Below are positions 32,001 to 43,556 of a stretch of 60,669 bases of DNA, piece after piece. A model generated the notes under the pieces. It was not told the DNA's origin and made no database searches. It worked only from the letters and a program-made list of their open reading frames with translations. Where the stretch lies: NCBI GenBank assembly GCA_000787465.1, contig JSYX01000170.1, positions 1-60,669 of the forward strand, read 5' to 3'. How positions within the stretch are numbered: position 1 is the stretch's first letter; each line of letters starts with the position of its first letter. The position numbers and the translations under genes are program-made. Source of the stretch: Thermomucor indicae-seudaticae. Taxonomy: Eukaryota; Mucoromycota; Mucoromycetes; Mucorales; Lichtheimiaceae.

Positions 32001-32040
32001 ACCTTTTTTTTCGTAACAAACAAAGTAAAACAATCCGAGA
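29021..32040. other. 3 kb gene-free region
   Basis: No conserved protein, exon chain, tRNA or transposon ORF seen on either strand. The longest open frames (30409-30678 and 31567-31866, minus) lack motifs and gene-like codon use. Contains a CACT microsatellite at 31107-31124. It may hold non-coding transcripts or old repeats that I cannot recognise by eye. Confidence 0.4.
31107..31124 (+). repeat. CACT tetranucleotide microsatellite
   Basis: About 4.5 copies of CACT in a gene-free stretch. Confidence 0.7.
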
Positions 32041-32052
32041 AGATATATATCT
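32041..32052 (+). promoter_or_regulatory. TATA box of the GH72 gene
   Basis: AGATATATATCT 54-65 bases before the ATG at 32106, followed by a long pyrimidine-rich leader. Confidence 0.5.
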
Positions 32053-32105
32053 ACTGCGTTTGTTTTCTCATCTCTTATTTTTCTTCTTTCTTCTTCATTG
32101 GAAAG

Positions 32106-33843
32106 ATGCGTGTGATAACGCGAAGCATAGTGCTACTTCTATGCGCGCTTACAACCACGCAAGCGCTTAATCCCATTGCGATTAAAGGCCACAAGTTGTT
32201 TGATACAGTAACCAAGAATCAGTTCTTTATCAAAGGGTAAGATTGTAGCCCGCTTGTTTCCCGCCCTCTTAAGCATATTCACACTTTTTTCCTGCAGTGT
32301 GGCATATCAGCCGAGAGGGAGCAACGTAAACACCCAAAACAAGGATGTCATTGCGGATCCATTGGCAGACAGCGAAGCCTGTGCACGGGATGCGGCGCTG
32401 ATGAGCAAGCTAGGCTTGAATGTTGTCCGCGTCTACGAGGTAATGAAGATGAATCATATTTGCAAGTGTTTCTTTTCTTTCTTACTTGACTCCTTTCTTT
32501 AGGTCGATCCCAGTAAGAACCATGACGCATGCATGAAATCCTTTGCCGATGCGGGTATTTATGTCTTATTGGACATTGCTACGCCAAAGTTCTCCATCAA
32601 CCGCAAAACGCCCGAATACGACAACCGTCTTTATAATGCCTACAAGCGTACAGTAGATGCGTTTGCCGGCTACGACAATATTCTGGCGTTTATTGCCGGC
32701 AACGAGGTGACCAACGACAAGACAAATACCGCAGCATCGGCTTTTGTCAAGGCAGCTATACGAGACGTGAAAAAGTACATTAAAGCAAACAAGAAGCGAT
32801 ACATTCCTGTCGGTTATGCAAGCAACGACGACGCGGACATTCGTGATGCCATCAAGGATTACTTTGCTTGTGGAGACGAGGACTCCCAGGTAAGAAAAAA
32901 GGAAAATAAGAATTCATGCACGAAGGAAGTAAACTGAACCAGGGGAATGTAGGTCGATTTCTTTGGTGTCAACATGTACGAATGGTGCGGTGACTCGTCA
33001 TTTCAGAGATCGGGATACGCGGATCGCACCAAGGAATTTGCCAGCTACAGCAAACCTGTCTTCCTTTCCGAATTCGGCTGCAACCTTGTCACACCTCGCG
33101 GATTCTCAGAGATAGAAGCGATCTATGGACCAGACATGACGGACGTGTGGTCCGGTGGTGTCGTGTATGAGTGGACTCAAGAAAACAACAACTATGGCCT
33201 TGTCAAGATCAACGACGGTAAAGCAGAATTGTTGACGGACTACCACAATCTGCAAAAGGCTCTTGCCAAGGCCAAGCCCAAAGGCATCAACATGGATGCG
33301 TTTAATGAGGAACGTGAAGCGCCTGAATGTCCGCAGGGCTCGTCCAACTGGAAAGCGTCAAGCAAGCTTCCGCCCACGCCGTCGGAAGGTGCCTGCACTT
33401 GCATGCGTGATAACCTGGCTTGTCTGGCGTCTGAGAAGATCATGAATGCGGGTTCGAATGGCAACGGCAGCAGTCCCCTTGGTGCTCAGATCGACATGCT
33501 TTGCGGTATGGTCTCCTGTAACGATATCAGCACTGACGGTGAAAAGGGTCAATATGGCAGCTTTTCGTTCTGCAGTCCTACTGAAAAGCTGAGCTGGTTG
33601 TACCATCTTTACCTCGAGAAGTATCAACAAGGAAATTGCGACTTTGACGGTTACGCTGTGAAAGAGACGCCCAAGCGCAACGACATACAATCTTGCGCCA
33701 AAATTCGACCGTCCATGAGCAGTCCTTCGGACAACCGAGGCGATAGCAACCAGGAGGGTATGGCAGTTCGCGCATCCGACCACATGTTGTGGCTAGTGTT
33801 TATTATCAGTTTTATATTTGCGACTGTTACTCTATGGTGTTAG
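32106..33843 (+). CDS. GH72 1,3-beta-glucanosyltransferase (Gas/Gel family), GPI-anchored
   Basis: Elongates and remodels beta-1,3-glucan in the cell wall. Four exons (32106-32236, 32298-32439, 32503-32889, 32953-33843) encode 516 aa. Signal peptide about 1-20 ([20 protein letters not shown]). The GH72 domain begins [12 protein letters not shown] and KGVAYQPRG; the acid/base Glu is about residue 159 ([10 protein letters not shown]) and the nucleophile Glu about residue 260 (VFLSEFGC). A Cys-rich X8/CBM43 module follows ([13 protein letters not shown] through [20 protein letters not shown]), making it a GH72+ type enzyme. The C-terminus is Ser-rich followed by a hydrophobic stretch ([19 protein letters not shown]), a GPI-attachment signal. 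Clean GT-AG introns of 61-63 nt. Confidence 0.95.
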
Positions 33844-36043
33844 TATTGAATTAAGGTATTGAAAAAAGGAATACATAGTGTGAATGAAAAAAGAAAGACG
33901 ATGAATAAAAGGGAAGCATGCTATGTATTTCAAAAATCTAAGATCGAACTGCAGGGCTGAACCTTGTCTTGAACCATTGCATACCTGCGACTCGAACTAA
34001 ATAAAGCGAAACCTCGTTTGATTTGCTTTATATATCCATTTTAATGTGTCAGTACAGCGATTGTATATGGCAGATTAGACGGCAGTAACGAGAGATAACG
34101 AAAACACAAATGCTTGCTCGGGCTCTGGCGAACGGAATATGGTATACATCATTACGAGATGCAAGCTGAAAATAAGACAGGGCGCATCGTGAAGAGATAA
34201 AGTATGACATATGTCTCCCTTGTCAGGGCTTCAGATTAATTAATTAAAAAGCCCGGGCGCAAGTCGATAAGTTGTGAAAAGATCCGGATCGGGAAGGTCG
34301 AAAGGAAACGACAAACGGGAACACCTTTCCGGATATGGTGATGTGCTTTACCTGTCTTTTCGTAGAAGATGACCGTGAAGGGGTGACCCGTTCCAGGAGG
34401 CAAAATTACATTACTTGCCTACAGAGAGCTTCAGGGAACTGTTAGACTATTGTCATGGATAAGCTTTTGTTGTCTATTGCTATACTATCTGCCGTTTGAA
34501 GGTAATCTCTGCACAAGAGTTCTGGCTAAAGACATGCTTGACTTAGCAAGTATTCAGCGTTCATTGTGTTGTTAAAGGAATGTTAACCGGGTCCATTGAA
34601 GACAGCGAGCTATTTATAGAAGAGCAGTGTGTCCACAGATGCTATTCAGCAATCTGCCGGGATGATTATATCCGTGACAATGCTAAAACGAAACACTTCA
34701 ATAAAGCCCCAAACACTGTCCAGGATGTTGTCTCCAAAGGACCTTTACAATACGGAAACTACAATAGTCTCTAGTCACATCACTTATAATGGCACTTACG
34801 AGGTGCTCAACTCTATTCCAACGTCAACAGAATTGTATGTTCTCGATGTGTGATCTTCACCTTGTTTGGTGTTCCATGTGACATATATTCCAAGTCTGTA
34901 TCTATATTTCCGTTAGGGCGACAGAAGAACTCCCAAATAAAGTGATTAGACAAGAGAACAAATCACCCAGTGCGATCTGCAAAGAACGGTACGCTACGTT
35001 GACTCTGCCATCTACTTAGTGGATTCAGTAAGCCTTAAAAGAAGGTAAATCCATCATATTTGAGTATTGCTTTTCGATTTACCTGACGGACGTACCACAA
35101 GTCAGATCTTTCGAGGAAAGATTATCTGGAGAGCAGAATCTAAAAGAGATCATTTGGATACAGTACTGGCGCGATATATCGATATTTGATAAATCGATAT
35201 TGTCGTTAGACCGATCGACCTCTGCAATCGCGGTTTTGGCCTTTCCAGGCGTATGTCCACTTGATACAACGATATTATTGATATAACGATCGCAATTTTT
35301 CGTCACAGACCCTATCGATATATCGTGCGGGTACTGTACTTTGTCGATCATCAATATCCTACATAGCTCGAAAGCAGACATGACTTTTGACATAATTCGT
35401 TTTCTTTATTGGAGCGGAATAGTATACCAATCTAAGACTATGGGTGTAGACATTGCATCTGTTCTTTACCTAAAGAGGTGACAAGTCTTATGCATGTACA
35501 ACTCGTACATATTACACTTTTTTGCAAAAAGTTCTTCTTGAAGGAGCTCTGCAAAGCGCAAAATAAAATGTCTATATCAAATCGGGTTTCCTTACCCTAA
35601 CTCTGTGAATTCGTTAATTATTGTTTAAGCGAAAATTGACAAAAGAGTTCATTATTCTCCTTGCGTTCTCCCTGGGTTCCATTGGAGGCGGGATAAGATA
35701 AGTAAACTTTCCGGAAGGCGTCACTTTTACACTTGACGTCCTGCTCCTGCCTAGCTATCTACGCAATAAATATCCCTGAAGAACGTTCTCTGATCAACCA
35801 AACACTGTTTTCATTGATATCCGTTACAGGTTTTTTCTTTCTGCAAGGGCAAATACTTTTATCTGCATCAAAACCACATACATCTCGTGGTTTCGCCTTT
35901 AACGCAACACCCCTTTGATTTCGAGCTAACCCCTTCTCCCCTTCGCGAAAGAAAAACGAAATTCTTCTTTGACCTACCTTTTTCCCTTCTTCTTTACAAC
36001 GTTTGTCTGGACCCCATCCGTCATTTACTTACAAACATAACCC
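33844..36043. other. Gene-free region containing a MITE
   Basis: 2.2 kb between the GH72 gene and the kinase. Apart from the inverted-repeat element at 35161-35336 I see no coding exon. A pyrimidine-rich stretch (35930-36000) precedes the kinase start. Confidence 0.45.
35161..35336. mobile_element. 176-bp Tc1/mariner-type MITE
   Basis: Terminal inverted repeats of 24 bp: 35161-35184 reads CAGTACTGGCGCGATATATC + GATA, and the reverse complement of 35313-35336 matches it at 21 of 24 positions. Immediately outside both ends is TA (35159-35160 and 35337-35338), the target-site duplication of Tc1/mariner transposons, and the ends begin CAGT as in that superfamily. The interior is short, AT-rich and carries several ATCGAT/ATATCGAT motifs but no transposase. 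Non-autonomous; movement would need a transposase elsewhere. Confidence 0.8.
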
Positions 36044-39000
36044 ATGGACATGGCTGGATCTGAAACAGCGGATAGAACTGATGCAATTGTTGCTGAAGAC
36101 TCCGGAACCAAACATGTCGAATCCCCGTCAAGTACACGAAACCCAGAACCGTTTTCGTTTCAACGACGCCAAACAAAACGCTCCAACAGAAGACAAATCA
36201 AACTTGGACCCTACTTGTTGTTGCAAACCCTTGGTGAGGGAGAGTTCGGGAAAGTTAAGCTGGGAATACACACGGAAACCGGACAGGAGGTAAGAGCATT
36301 TCTTAGTTTTTTCATTGGAAGTTCATGCTTTACTGAACATTGTGATGGGATCTTTCGTGTTTATAGTTTGCAGTAAAACTTATCAGAAAAGAATCTGTGG
36401 GTTACTCGGCTTCTAGATTGAGCAAGGTCGAACGAGAAATAAATGCTCTTCGAGTAAGTCCATGACATAAGTACCTCAAGTACCTATATTGACCCTTGCG
36501 CATAGGCATTGAAGCATCCCAACATCGTCAAGCTCTTTGATGTCATCGAGTCAGAGAAATACATTGGCATCATCCTTGAATATGCTTCAGGTGAGGAATA
36601 TGGTATCGTATGTTGTGTCCAATTCTTTCATTGACGCGTCATCTGGCCATGCAGGAGGAGAGCTCTTTGAACACATCCTTGCGCATCGTTCACTAAAAGA
36701 AAAGGACGCAAAAAGGCTTTTCGCGCAACTTGTCAGTAGTGTTCATTACATGCACCAGAAAAGGATTGTGCACCGAGATCTCAAGCTGGTAAGACGTTGT
36801 ATTTTCCACCAATTGGAAGTGGACATGGCATAAAGGGCAGGAGCGTGGAAAGTGACTATGGGTTCTGCAATATGACGAGGAAGCAAATGAGTGGGCCGTG
36901 GTGGCGCAATAACAGTGTTTGCTAAGGTGGGATCAGTTGCTTTCAGGAAAACCTTCTTCTTGACAGAAACCGCAATATCATTGTCACCGACTTTGGATTC
37001 GCCAACCAGTTCGACTCCCAACAGGATGATTTCATGGCTACTTCATGTGGATCGCCCTGCTATGCAGCTCCGGAATTGGTCATGAACGAAGGGCTTTATG
37101 CAGGAACAGCCGTGGATGTTTGGTCTTGCGGTGTTATACTCTACGCCATGTTATGTGGTTACCTTCCATTTGATGACGACCCTCACAATCCTGACGGCAA
37201 CAATATCAATCTCCTCTATCGATACATCGCATCCCACCCGCCGAACTTCCCTGCTCACCTGAGTCAAGATGCGCAAGATATCATTCGCCGAATGCTTGTA
37301 GCTGATCCCGCCGAGCGTTGGACCATTGAAAGAATACAGCAACATCCCTGGTTGACAGAGTACCGTAGCCTCTTTGATAAGAAAAATGACGAACTTGAGA
37401 TAGATGCGGCTGCGGTCGCAGAGCAAGCCAGTATTCCCAGTTATCGGAAATCGATTTGGTCTACGCTCAAGACTCCAAACCCAAGCAACGATCAAAAGGG
37501 AGTCATTGATCGGTCATTGACATCAACAGACAGTCGCCCACCAGTTGTGCGTTGGGATGCTGACGTAGGGGATAAACGCAGTCGACCAGCTACTGTCCAT
37601 GGCGCCACCACGCTCCGTCGATTGACCATAAACCGAGCTGGCGGTGCAGCTACCCTTACCGAAAGCCCAAACCGATCGCGCACCAAAACAGCACAAGAAG
37701 CATCGGCCACCCTCGATCAACCAGCGGTCAACGCTTTGGCCGGTCGAGGATCACCGCCTTCTCCAAGCCCAAGACGAGGTCCCCGCCGTGAGCGTCTATT
37801 CAGTCTTTTTACGGGACCAAAGAGCCAGGACCGCGATGTACGCAAGCGCCATGTGTCTCTTGTTCAACAACCCATTGACTCCTCCTCCGGTGCCGCACAG
37901 ACTTGGCGCCCAGCAGAATCCGGAACCGATGTCCAGATGCTGGAAACACCACCTACGCCAGCTTCCAGATTGCGGAACGTGTTCATGACAAGTTTACGGG
38001 TCCGTCGTAAAGAACCATCAACCAAGGCAGCGTCAACGATTCGCGAATACCTCGCTAAAGGTGGTAGCCAAAGTGCTACTGTCACGACAAGTTGTAAACA
38101 GGGCTTAGAAAGCGACATTATGCAAGAACGCAAAGCCATGGAAGAGCCAAGGATGAGCATTGAGGTACATAGGGAAGAATCGCTCAAGGCTCTGACGCGC
38201 GGCCAGTGGGACAAAGACGGAGACCGAAAAGAACGACAACGCATGAGTATGGGGATCCAAGGCGGACGACACCTTGCGGCTATCGTACGGAATGGAACAA
38301 CGCGCGGATCCAAGCGCTCAAAAGCAAAAGAAACCTCGGCAGCTTTCAACACGGTCGGACGTAATGCCATGGATTCACCTGTGTTGATGGAATCTTCCTC
38401 TGAACAGCCAACCAAGAATAACAAAGACAAGAGCATCGGTAGCGGCGCAGGGCGTAAAATGATGGCATGGATCAAGCGTAAATCACAAGGTACGGAGATA
38501 TCGAACATCTAGCTATGCTGAAAACATATTTGTTGACAACCGGAGCTCGCAGGTAAAGATCGTAGCCAATCGCCGGATACAAGCCCATGTTCTTCGTCAC
38601 CTGTGATCCCTGATTCGTATGCATCCGCAGCTAACATGTCCCAAACAAGGATGGCAGAGATGACTAAGGAAGAAAAAGAATCCTCAGTAGGCAGTAAACT
38701 GCGTATTCATAATGGTGCAGTAGACCGTGCAGCACTTACGTCTCGGCCTCCGTCTCAAGTAATGGCGGACGTGACTCACACACTGCGGGCACTGGGAATT
38801 GACGTCAAGAGCGACGGTGAATTCAAAGTGAAATGCACACGCCGTAGAGCCAAGGTACCTGAAAAGGCTGCTACGGCCAGCGTAAACGCAGCAGCTTCAA
38901 CCGACAACAACGTGGCTGCCGTAGCCAGGGCCCCCTCCATCCTTACTCTATTCCCTAATCCTGGCCAGCTTTCTGCTGCTTCGTCCAAACAAGCCTTGGA

Positions 39001-39478
39001 CACGCATACGCCACCAACATCCCAATCCCTTTTGACTATTTCTACCAACACAACATCACATGATAACACCAGGAGCGACGACGATGGCTGCAGCAACTAT
39101 GAGTCTGCTGCCACGGAGCCCATCTATGGCGATCCAACCATCGATGCGGGCGACGAGATAAGGTTCATGGTAGAAATTTGCCGGTTCAGAAACTTGCCAG
39201 GGATTCATATTGTGGATATTCGAAGATTGCGAGGCAGCGTTTGGACATACAAGTTTATCTATCACAAGTTACTCGATCTCTTGAACCTCGGTAAAGCAGG
39301 GCATTACCTTGAGCAGCAGCACCAAGAACAAAAGAGCGGGCAACCGACCAAGGACAACGGCAAGCGAATAGATCCTTTAGTGCAGCAGTCACCTTTCTTT
39401 GTGCAATCACCTATTATCGTTGACCACGAGACGTCGACCCCGCTACGAGACAGTGCAGTTTGCGGAATGGACAAGTGA
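36044..39478 (+). CDS. CAMKL-type Ser/Thr protein kinase with KA1 domain (Kin4/Frk1-like)
   Basis: Six exons (36044-36289, 36367-36453, 36506-36590, 36655-36788, 36947-38489, 38553-39478) encode 1006 aa. The kinase domain spans about residues 56-320: P-loop [11 protein letters not shown], Lys in [27 protein letters not shown], and a [12 protein letters not shown] activation segment, ending QHPWL. A long Ser/Arg-rich disordered middle follows. Near the C-terminus is a KA1-like membrane-binding domain ([26 protein letters not shown], then [39 protein letters not shown]). KA1 plus this catalytic sequence is typical of fungal Kin4/Frk1 or septin-associated kinases; assignment within CAMKL is not certain. 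Intron 4 (158 nt) is unusually long for the window. Confidence 0.85.
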
Positions 39479-41010
39479 GTTTCATAACTTATTTGGGTTC
39501 TTCTTTAAAATTATCGCATCCTTTATATAGTTTGCGCTAGTCAAAATAAAAGTGTTTATGCAAAAACTTTTTGAGCTGTAAGCACATTCTTTCGTCATCC
39601 CGCCCAACCATCGGCAACAGTGACGGACAGACGTGTGTTATTTTCAGTCGGCAACGTTGATTGACTCCGTTAAAGGCGGAGCTGTTTGAGAACTTACCCG
39701 GTTAATCCTTCGGTGGTCCCTTCAGGCACTTGTTTCAGAAAGCAAACCCAGGTTCTACACCAAGATCCCTTGCTTACTCACAAGAACATGTTCAAGTTCC
39801 GCCATTTGCTTTTTGACATGGTTTGAACCACAGAACGTGCAGACCGACACTTCTAGTGGGCAATTGAAGGGTAAAGAACCGGAACCATGCATCTTTCCGC
39901 TGAGATATGTATCCATTAATAACCTAACCAAGAGCATGAAAACATGGTAAACGGCAATGAACTTCCCATTTAAGCGTCCATGACGATAAAGCATTTCTGT
40001 GCTGACACAAAATTCGCGTTCCATTCGTCCCAAGTTGTCAGAGTAACTCGACTGTAAGAGATTTGGCCACGGCCTTGTTATGATATAGCAAAGCAGTTTT
40101 GGCGGACTAATTCTGCGCAGTACCTTACTCGGTAGGATCGACACGATAATGGTGGCACAAGCCAACGTAATCTTATTACGTCCAGACATCTGTTCTGATG
40201 ACATGCGTTGACCTGCCTCGTGCTATCATTCCCGACGCAAACAATGGCATGCAAGAATTCATGAAGGGATACGGTACATCGCGTGTCTATCGGAGCGCTA
40301 CATGCTGTCGTCAAGATTGCATCTGTATGCAGTATCCTAAAAGGTATATTTTAATGAGAAGTAGTCTTATGATGGGGTCAACGCTTTATGCGCAGCAAGA
40401 GGCCTGAATGCTGCAACGTGTCCATGTCATATGCAGCAGTATACCCTTTTCCACTGTATGTCCTACTACCACACGTTCAATTGGATCGATAGTTGTCATT
40501 CGGTTACTTTATATGCACATTTTGCACTATATAATAGGCCTGAATTTTCTTTCAGTACTATAATCATATTGCATAACGCATATCCATGTCGTATGCAATT
40601 ATAAGCTTAATGTACCGAACATCTTGTGTGTGAACCTTGAATGATAAACCTGGTGACTGCGAGAAAGAGCATCGACAACGTTGCTCTTTTGGAAGTGAAT
40701 GCGGGCATGCGTGTTTCAGCAGCAGAGGCGTTTGCTAGAGACATGTTTGGATCGAAACGGTTTGTCATCACGAGACGAACCTCGATCCTTATTACTGCTT
40801 TCGAAATCCGGTTCATCGATACTTCCGAACTTTTTTCTCGGCTTCCGTTCGGCGCGTGCGCCGACTTTCCGCTTCAACAGATATAACGAATGGATTTGTT
40901 GTCTGACCGCTGGTATTGAATCGGCAACATTTGTAACTTATCATCCCTCTTTACGCACGAACCAAACCCCCTTTTTTGCTCCTCTTCACTGTATCTCCTT
41001 AGATGAAACA
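39479..41010. other. Intergenic region, kinase to GRAM gene
   Basis: 1.5 kb. One uninterrupted minus-strand frame (39755-40204) is listed separately as a weak candidate. The last ~150 bp are pyrimidine-rich and probably promoter/leader of the gene at 41011. Confidence 0.4.
39755..40204 (-). CDS. Weak candidate gene, 149 codons
   Basis: Uninterrupted minus-strand frame starting MSSEQMSGRNKITLACATII with hydrophobic stretches and CTFCGSNH near its end. No recognised domain. Its length is the only support; it may be chance. Confidence 0.2.
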   Translation of the reverse strand: MSSEQMSGRNKITLACATIIVSILPSKVLRRISPPKLLCYIITRPWPNLLQSSYSDNLGRMEREFCVSTEMLYRHGRLNGKFIAVYHVFMLLVRLLMDTYLSGKMHGSGSLPFNCPLEVSVCTFCGSNHVKKQMAELEHVLVSKQGILV

Positions 41011-42737
41011 ATGACCATGGCAACAACAACGCTTTTTGAGAGACGAGAGAAGAATCAATTACACTCGCATCATGATATTGCATCCTTGTCATCCTGTTCT
41101 TATTCATCACGATGCGAAACTGCTCGTCGCACACGATCTGTATCTCCTCCTCGTCCTTTACGATATTCCACCAAGTTGGCTAGCAACAAGCGAAATATCG
41201 AATTTCATACCATCTTCCCCGATATACTCGATCATGAAACGTTGATACAAGGTAAAAATAAATAAAAGAGCATTATCCATGCATAAGCTTTGAGCTGACT
41301 GCAAGTTTAAAGTCTACAGATGTGCTTTGCAAAAGGAAATCTTGGTACAGGGACATCTCTATGTGTCTGAGCATCACTGTTGCTTCAAGGCCAATATTTT
41401 CGGCTGGATAACCAAGGCAAGCAGAAAGGAATTCAGACTAAAGAGAAGGATCAGTCTCCTTCTCTGACTCTTAGTTCTAGGTTGTCCTTCCATTTAACGA
41501 CATTGCCAAACTCGAGAAGCGAATGACGGCGAAGATTATACCCAACGGGATTCTGATAACAGTGCGTGATGGTACTAAAGTCCGTATATAATGATAATAA
41601 GGTTCCTGCATCAAAAAAAGCAAGCCATCATCTAAACAGGCAGTTTTAGTATATATTTGCCTCCTTTATGAGCCGCGATCAGGCCTACGATCTCATGACT
41701 TGGATCTGGCAGGAACATCATCGACGGGATACCTCGACAGTGCAAAACGGTTGGGACAGCCAAGCGACTCTGTCCTTGGAGCCAAGCTCCGCCAAGAACT
41801 CCTTCCAAACGAACCACGACACAGCGGATGAGCAACAAACTGACAACAAACTGATACCCAGATCCGTTGATCAGAGACAATATCACGCGCAGAACAACGA
41901 CAACATTGCCCTCGACGCCACCATTACTGGATCCGTGGAAGAACTGTTTCAACTGCTTTTTGAACACGGTTTCATGGAATCCCACTTGGCAGCCATCGAA
42001 AACTATCATGGTACCTCACACAAATTTGCCTTGATATCACCCTCCAATGGCCACATTGCTTAATATTCCATGGCATATAGATATCATGCTAGGGTCATGG
42101 CAAGACAAGAAACGCACCTGTTTCTGGACTACAGCCAACGGAACGCGGTACCGCGTTGACGACTGTATCGTAGAGTACAGCGACCGCCATATGCTGGTGA
42201 GCAGCAAGCTTCAGCCCGTGAAACCACATAATTACAGCATACAGAGAAAAACTCGTCTAGCTCAGTTAGACGGTCATCGAGTCCATATTCTCGCATCGTT
42301 TCAAGTTGAGCCCACAGATCTTGGCCTCTCTAGCAGTAAGCAAGCTTGGTGTATCTTTGTCAGATTTTCCTCGCTTAATTATTTATTTTGCGACAGCTGT
42401 TATTATAAAAGATGCACAACAGCAAGAACAAGCCTTCTACGACCGTCTTTATAACAGTCTTCACCACAAACTCATGCCACCAAAAAAGTCAAAGAAGAAA
42501 CAATCTCTTCGCCATGCCCATTGCACCCTTATCCTACTTATCTTGGCTCTGGGTACCAACTTCATCGTAGCTTTTCGTCTCATGTGTGTGTCTCAGCGCC
42601 TGGTTGACCTTTCCGAGCACTGGCATGACGACCAGCTCAGAAACAATGCTCACACCACTTGGTTGCGTATGGATGAGATCCAAAAAGAATCCCAGGAACG
42701 AATGCTTAACCTTCAATCTTTATATAATATGTCGTGA
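41011..42737 (+). CDS. GRAM/VASt-domain membrane protein (Lam/Ltc/Ysp sterol-transfer family)
   Basis: StART-like sterol transporters of this family sit in the ER at contact sites. Six exons (41011-41251, 41313-41416, 41481-41579, 41650-42010, 42081-42335, 42397-42737) encode 466 aa. A short Ser/Arg-rich N-terminus leads into a GRAM domain (FHTIFPDILDHETLIQ, CALQKEILVQGHLYVSEHHC, FKANIFGWITKVVLPFNDIAKLEKR, YIFASFMSRDQAYDLM). After a Gln/Asp-rich linker a VASt/StART-like region follows (SVEELFQLLFEHGFMES, DIMLGSWQDKKRTCFW, HILASFQVEPTDLG), then a basic stretch and one C-terminal membrane segment (CTLILLILALGTNFIVAFRL). It is short for the family, with one VASt domain. Intron 2 (41417-41480) is GC-AG. 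Confidence 0.85.
41417..41480 (+). other. GC-AG intron in the GRAM/VASt gene
   Basis: 64 nt, donor AAG|GCAAGC, acceptor GTTCTAG|GTT, phase 0. It joins the conserved GRAM block FGWITK to VVLPFNDIAKLEKR. There is no GT donor near the end of the conserved block. Confidence 0.85.
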
Positions 42738-43437
42738 ACTTGTATAGCCATCCCCGCTCCCCCCTCAACCAACCTTTTCCATTTGTATATACCTATCCAT
42801 CACATCTTTTTGTGGATCTCGACATGATTTATATTTGCATGACCAAATGGAGTATGCTATGTACAAAAATGAACAAGTATGAGACAGAAAATGTTAGTTC
42901 ATGAGGACATGCCTGTTATTGTCTTTGCAATTCGTTGAATAGAGACTGGAATTTAACTCATTGCCATCCATCGGTGTCAGTAAGGACATATTTGGCTCAC
43001 AAACAAAGTAAGCTGATAAACCCTGTCAACTAGCATAACGGCATGTCGTTGACCCCGGGTGCGAGACTTAACCAACATTCTAGCAGGGCAAATGGTTCTG
43101 GATCTCCTTTGATACTGCTGGCGAAGACCGTTTTGTCCTGATTCCATTTTCCATGTGACTTCCTGGTGAAGTTTGCGCACAGCACAGATGAACAACGATC
43201 GATCCAAGAATGTCTTGTCAATATTATGAAAAACGCGTCTGTGAATCATGACAAAAGTCTAGATACTCTCCCTTTACAGGTGTATATTACAAGTGCATGA
43301 ATCATGTCCCGTGTGCTGTTTCAACCAAGGTAGTTATATAAACAGAGGAGTCATTCGCCAAGATTGTATGATAACAAGTTCTTCTGTTTCAATGTTTTGA
43401 ATAATCGAAGTTCTCCCGACGGAAGGGTTTTTCTTCT

Positions 43438-43556
43438 TCATTCCGGGGTGTGTGGGGTCGACTGCAGGCCTAACTGGCGGGAGTTGTGGGCGGGACATTG
43501 GCCCTGCTCACTGGCCGCAGGGCATCCGCTATCACGGCGCTTACGGAGTAAGTGTT
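43438..43556 (+). pseudogene. GC-rich possible exon relic
   Basis: About 120 bp markedly richer in G and C than the flanks, ending at a perfect GGA|GTAAGTG donor (43548). Two forward frames each give Gly/Ala-rich text: CVGSTAGLTGG in one and VVGGTLALLTGRRASAITAL in another, as if a Gly-zipper membrane segment had suffered a frameshift. No flanking exons could be tied to it. It could equally be an exon of a small real gene or a non-coding exon. Confidence 0.25.

Noticed and set aside
42258..42290. TAGCTCAGTTAGACGGTC looks like a tRNA A-box/D-arm
   Set aside because: It lies inside a well-supported coding exon of the GRAM/VASt gene, and no acceptor stem, anticodon arm or B-box fits at the right spacing.
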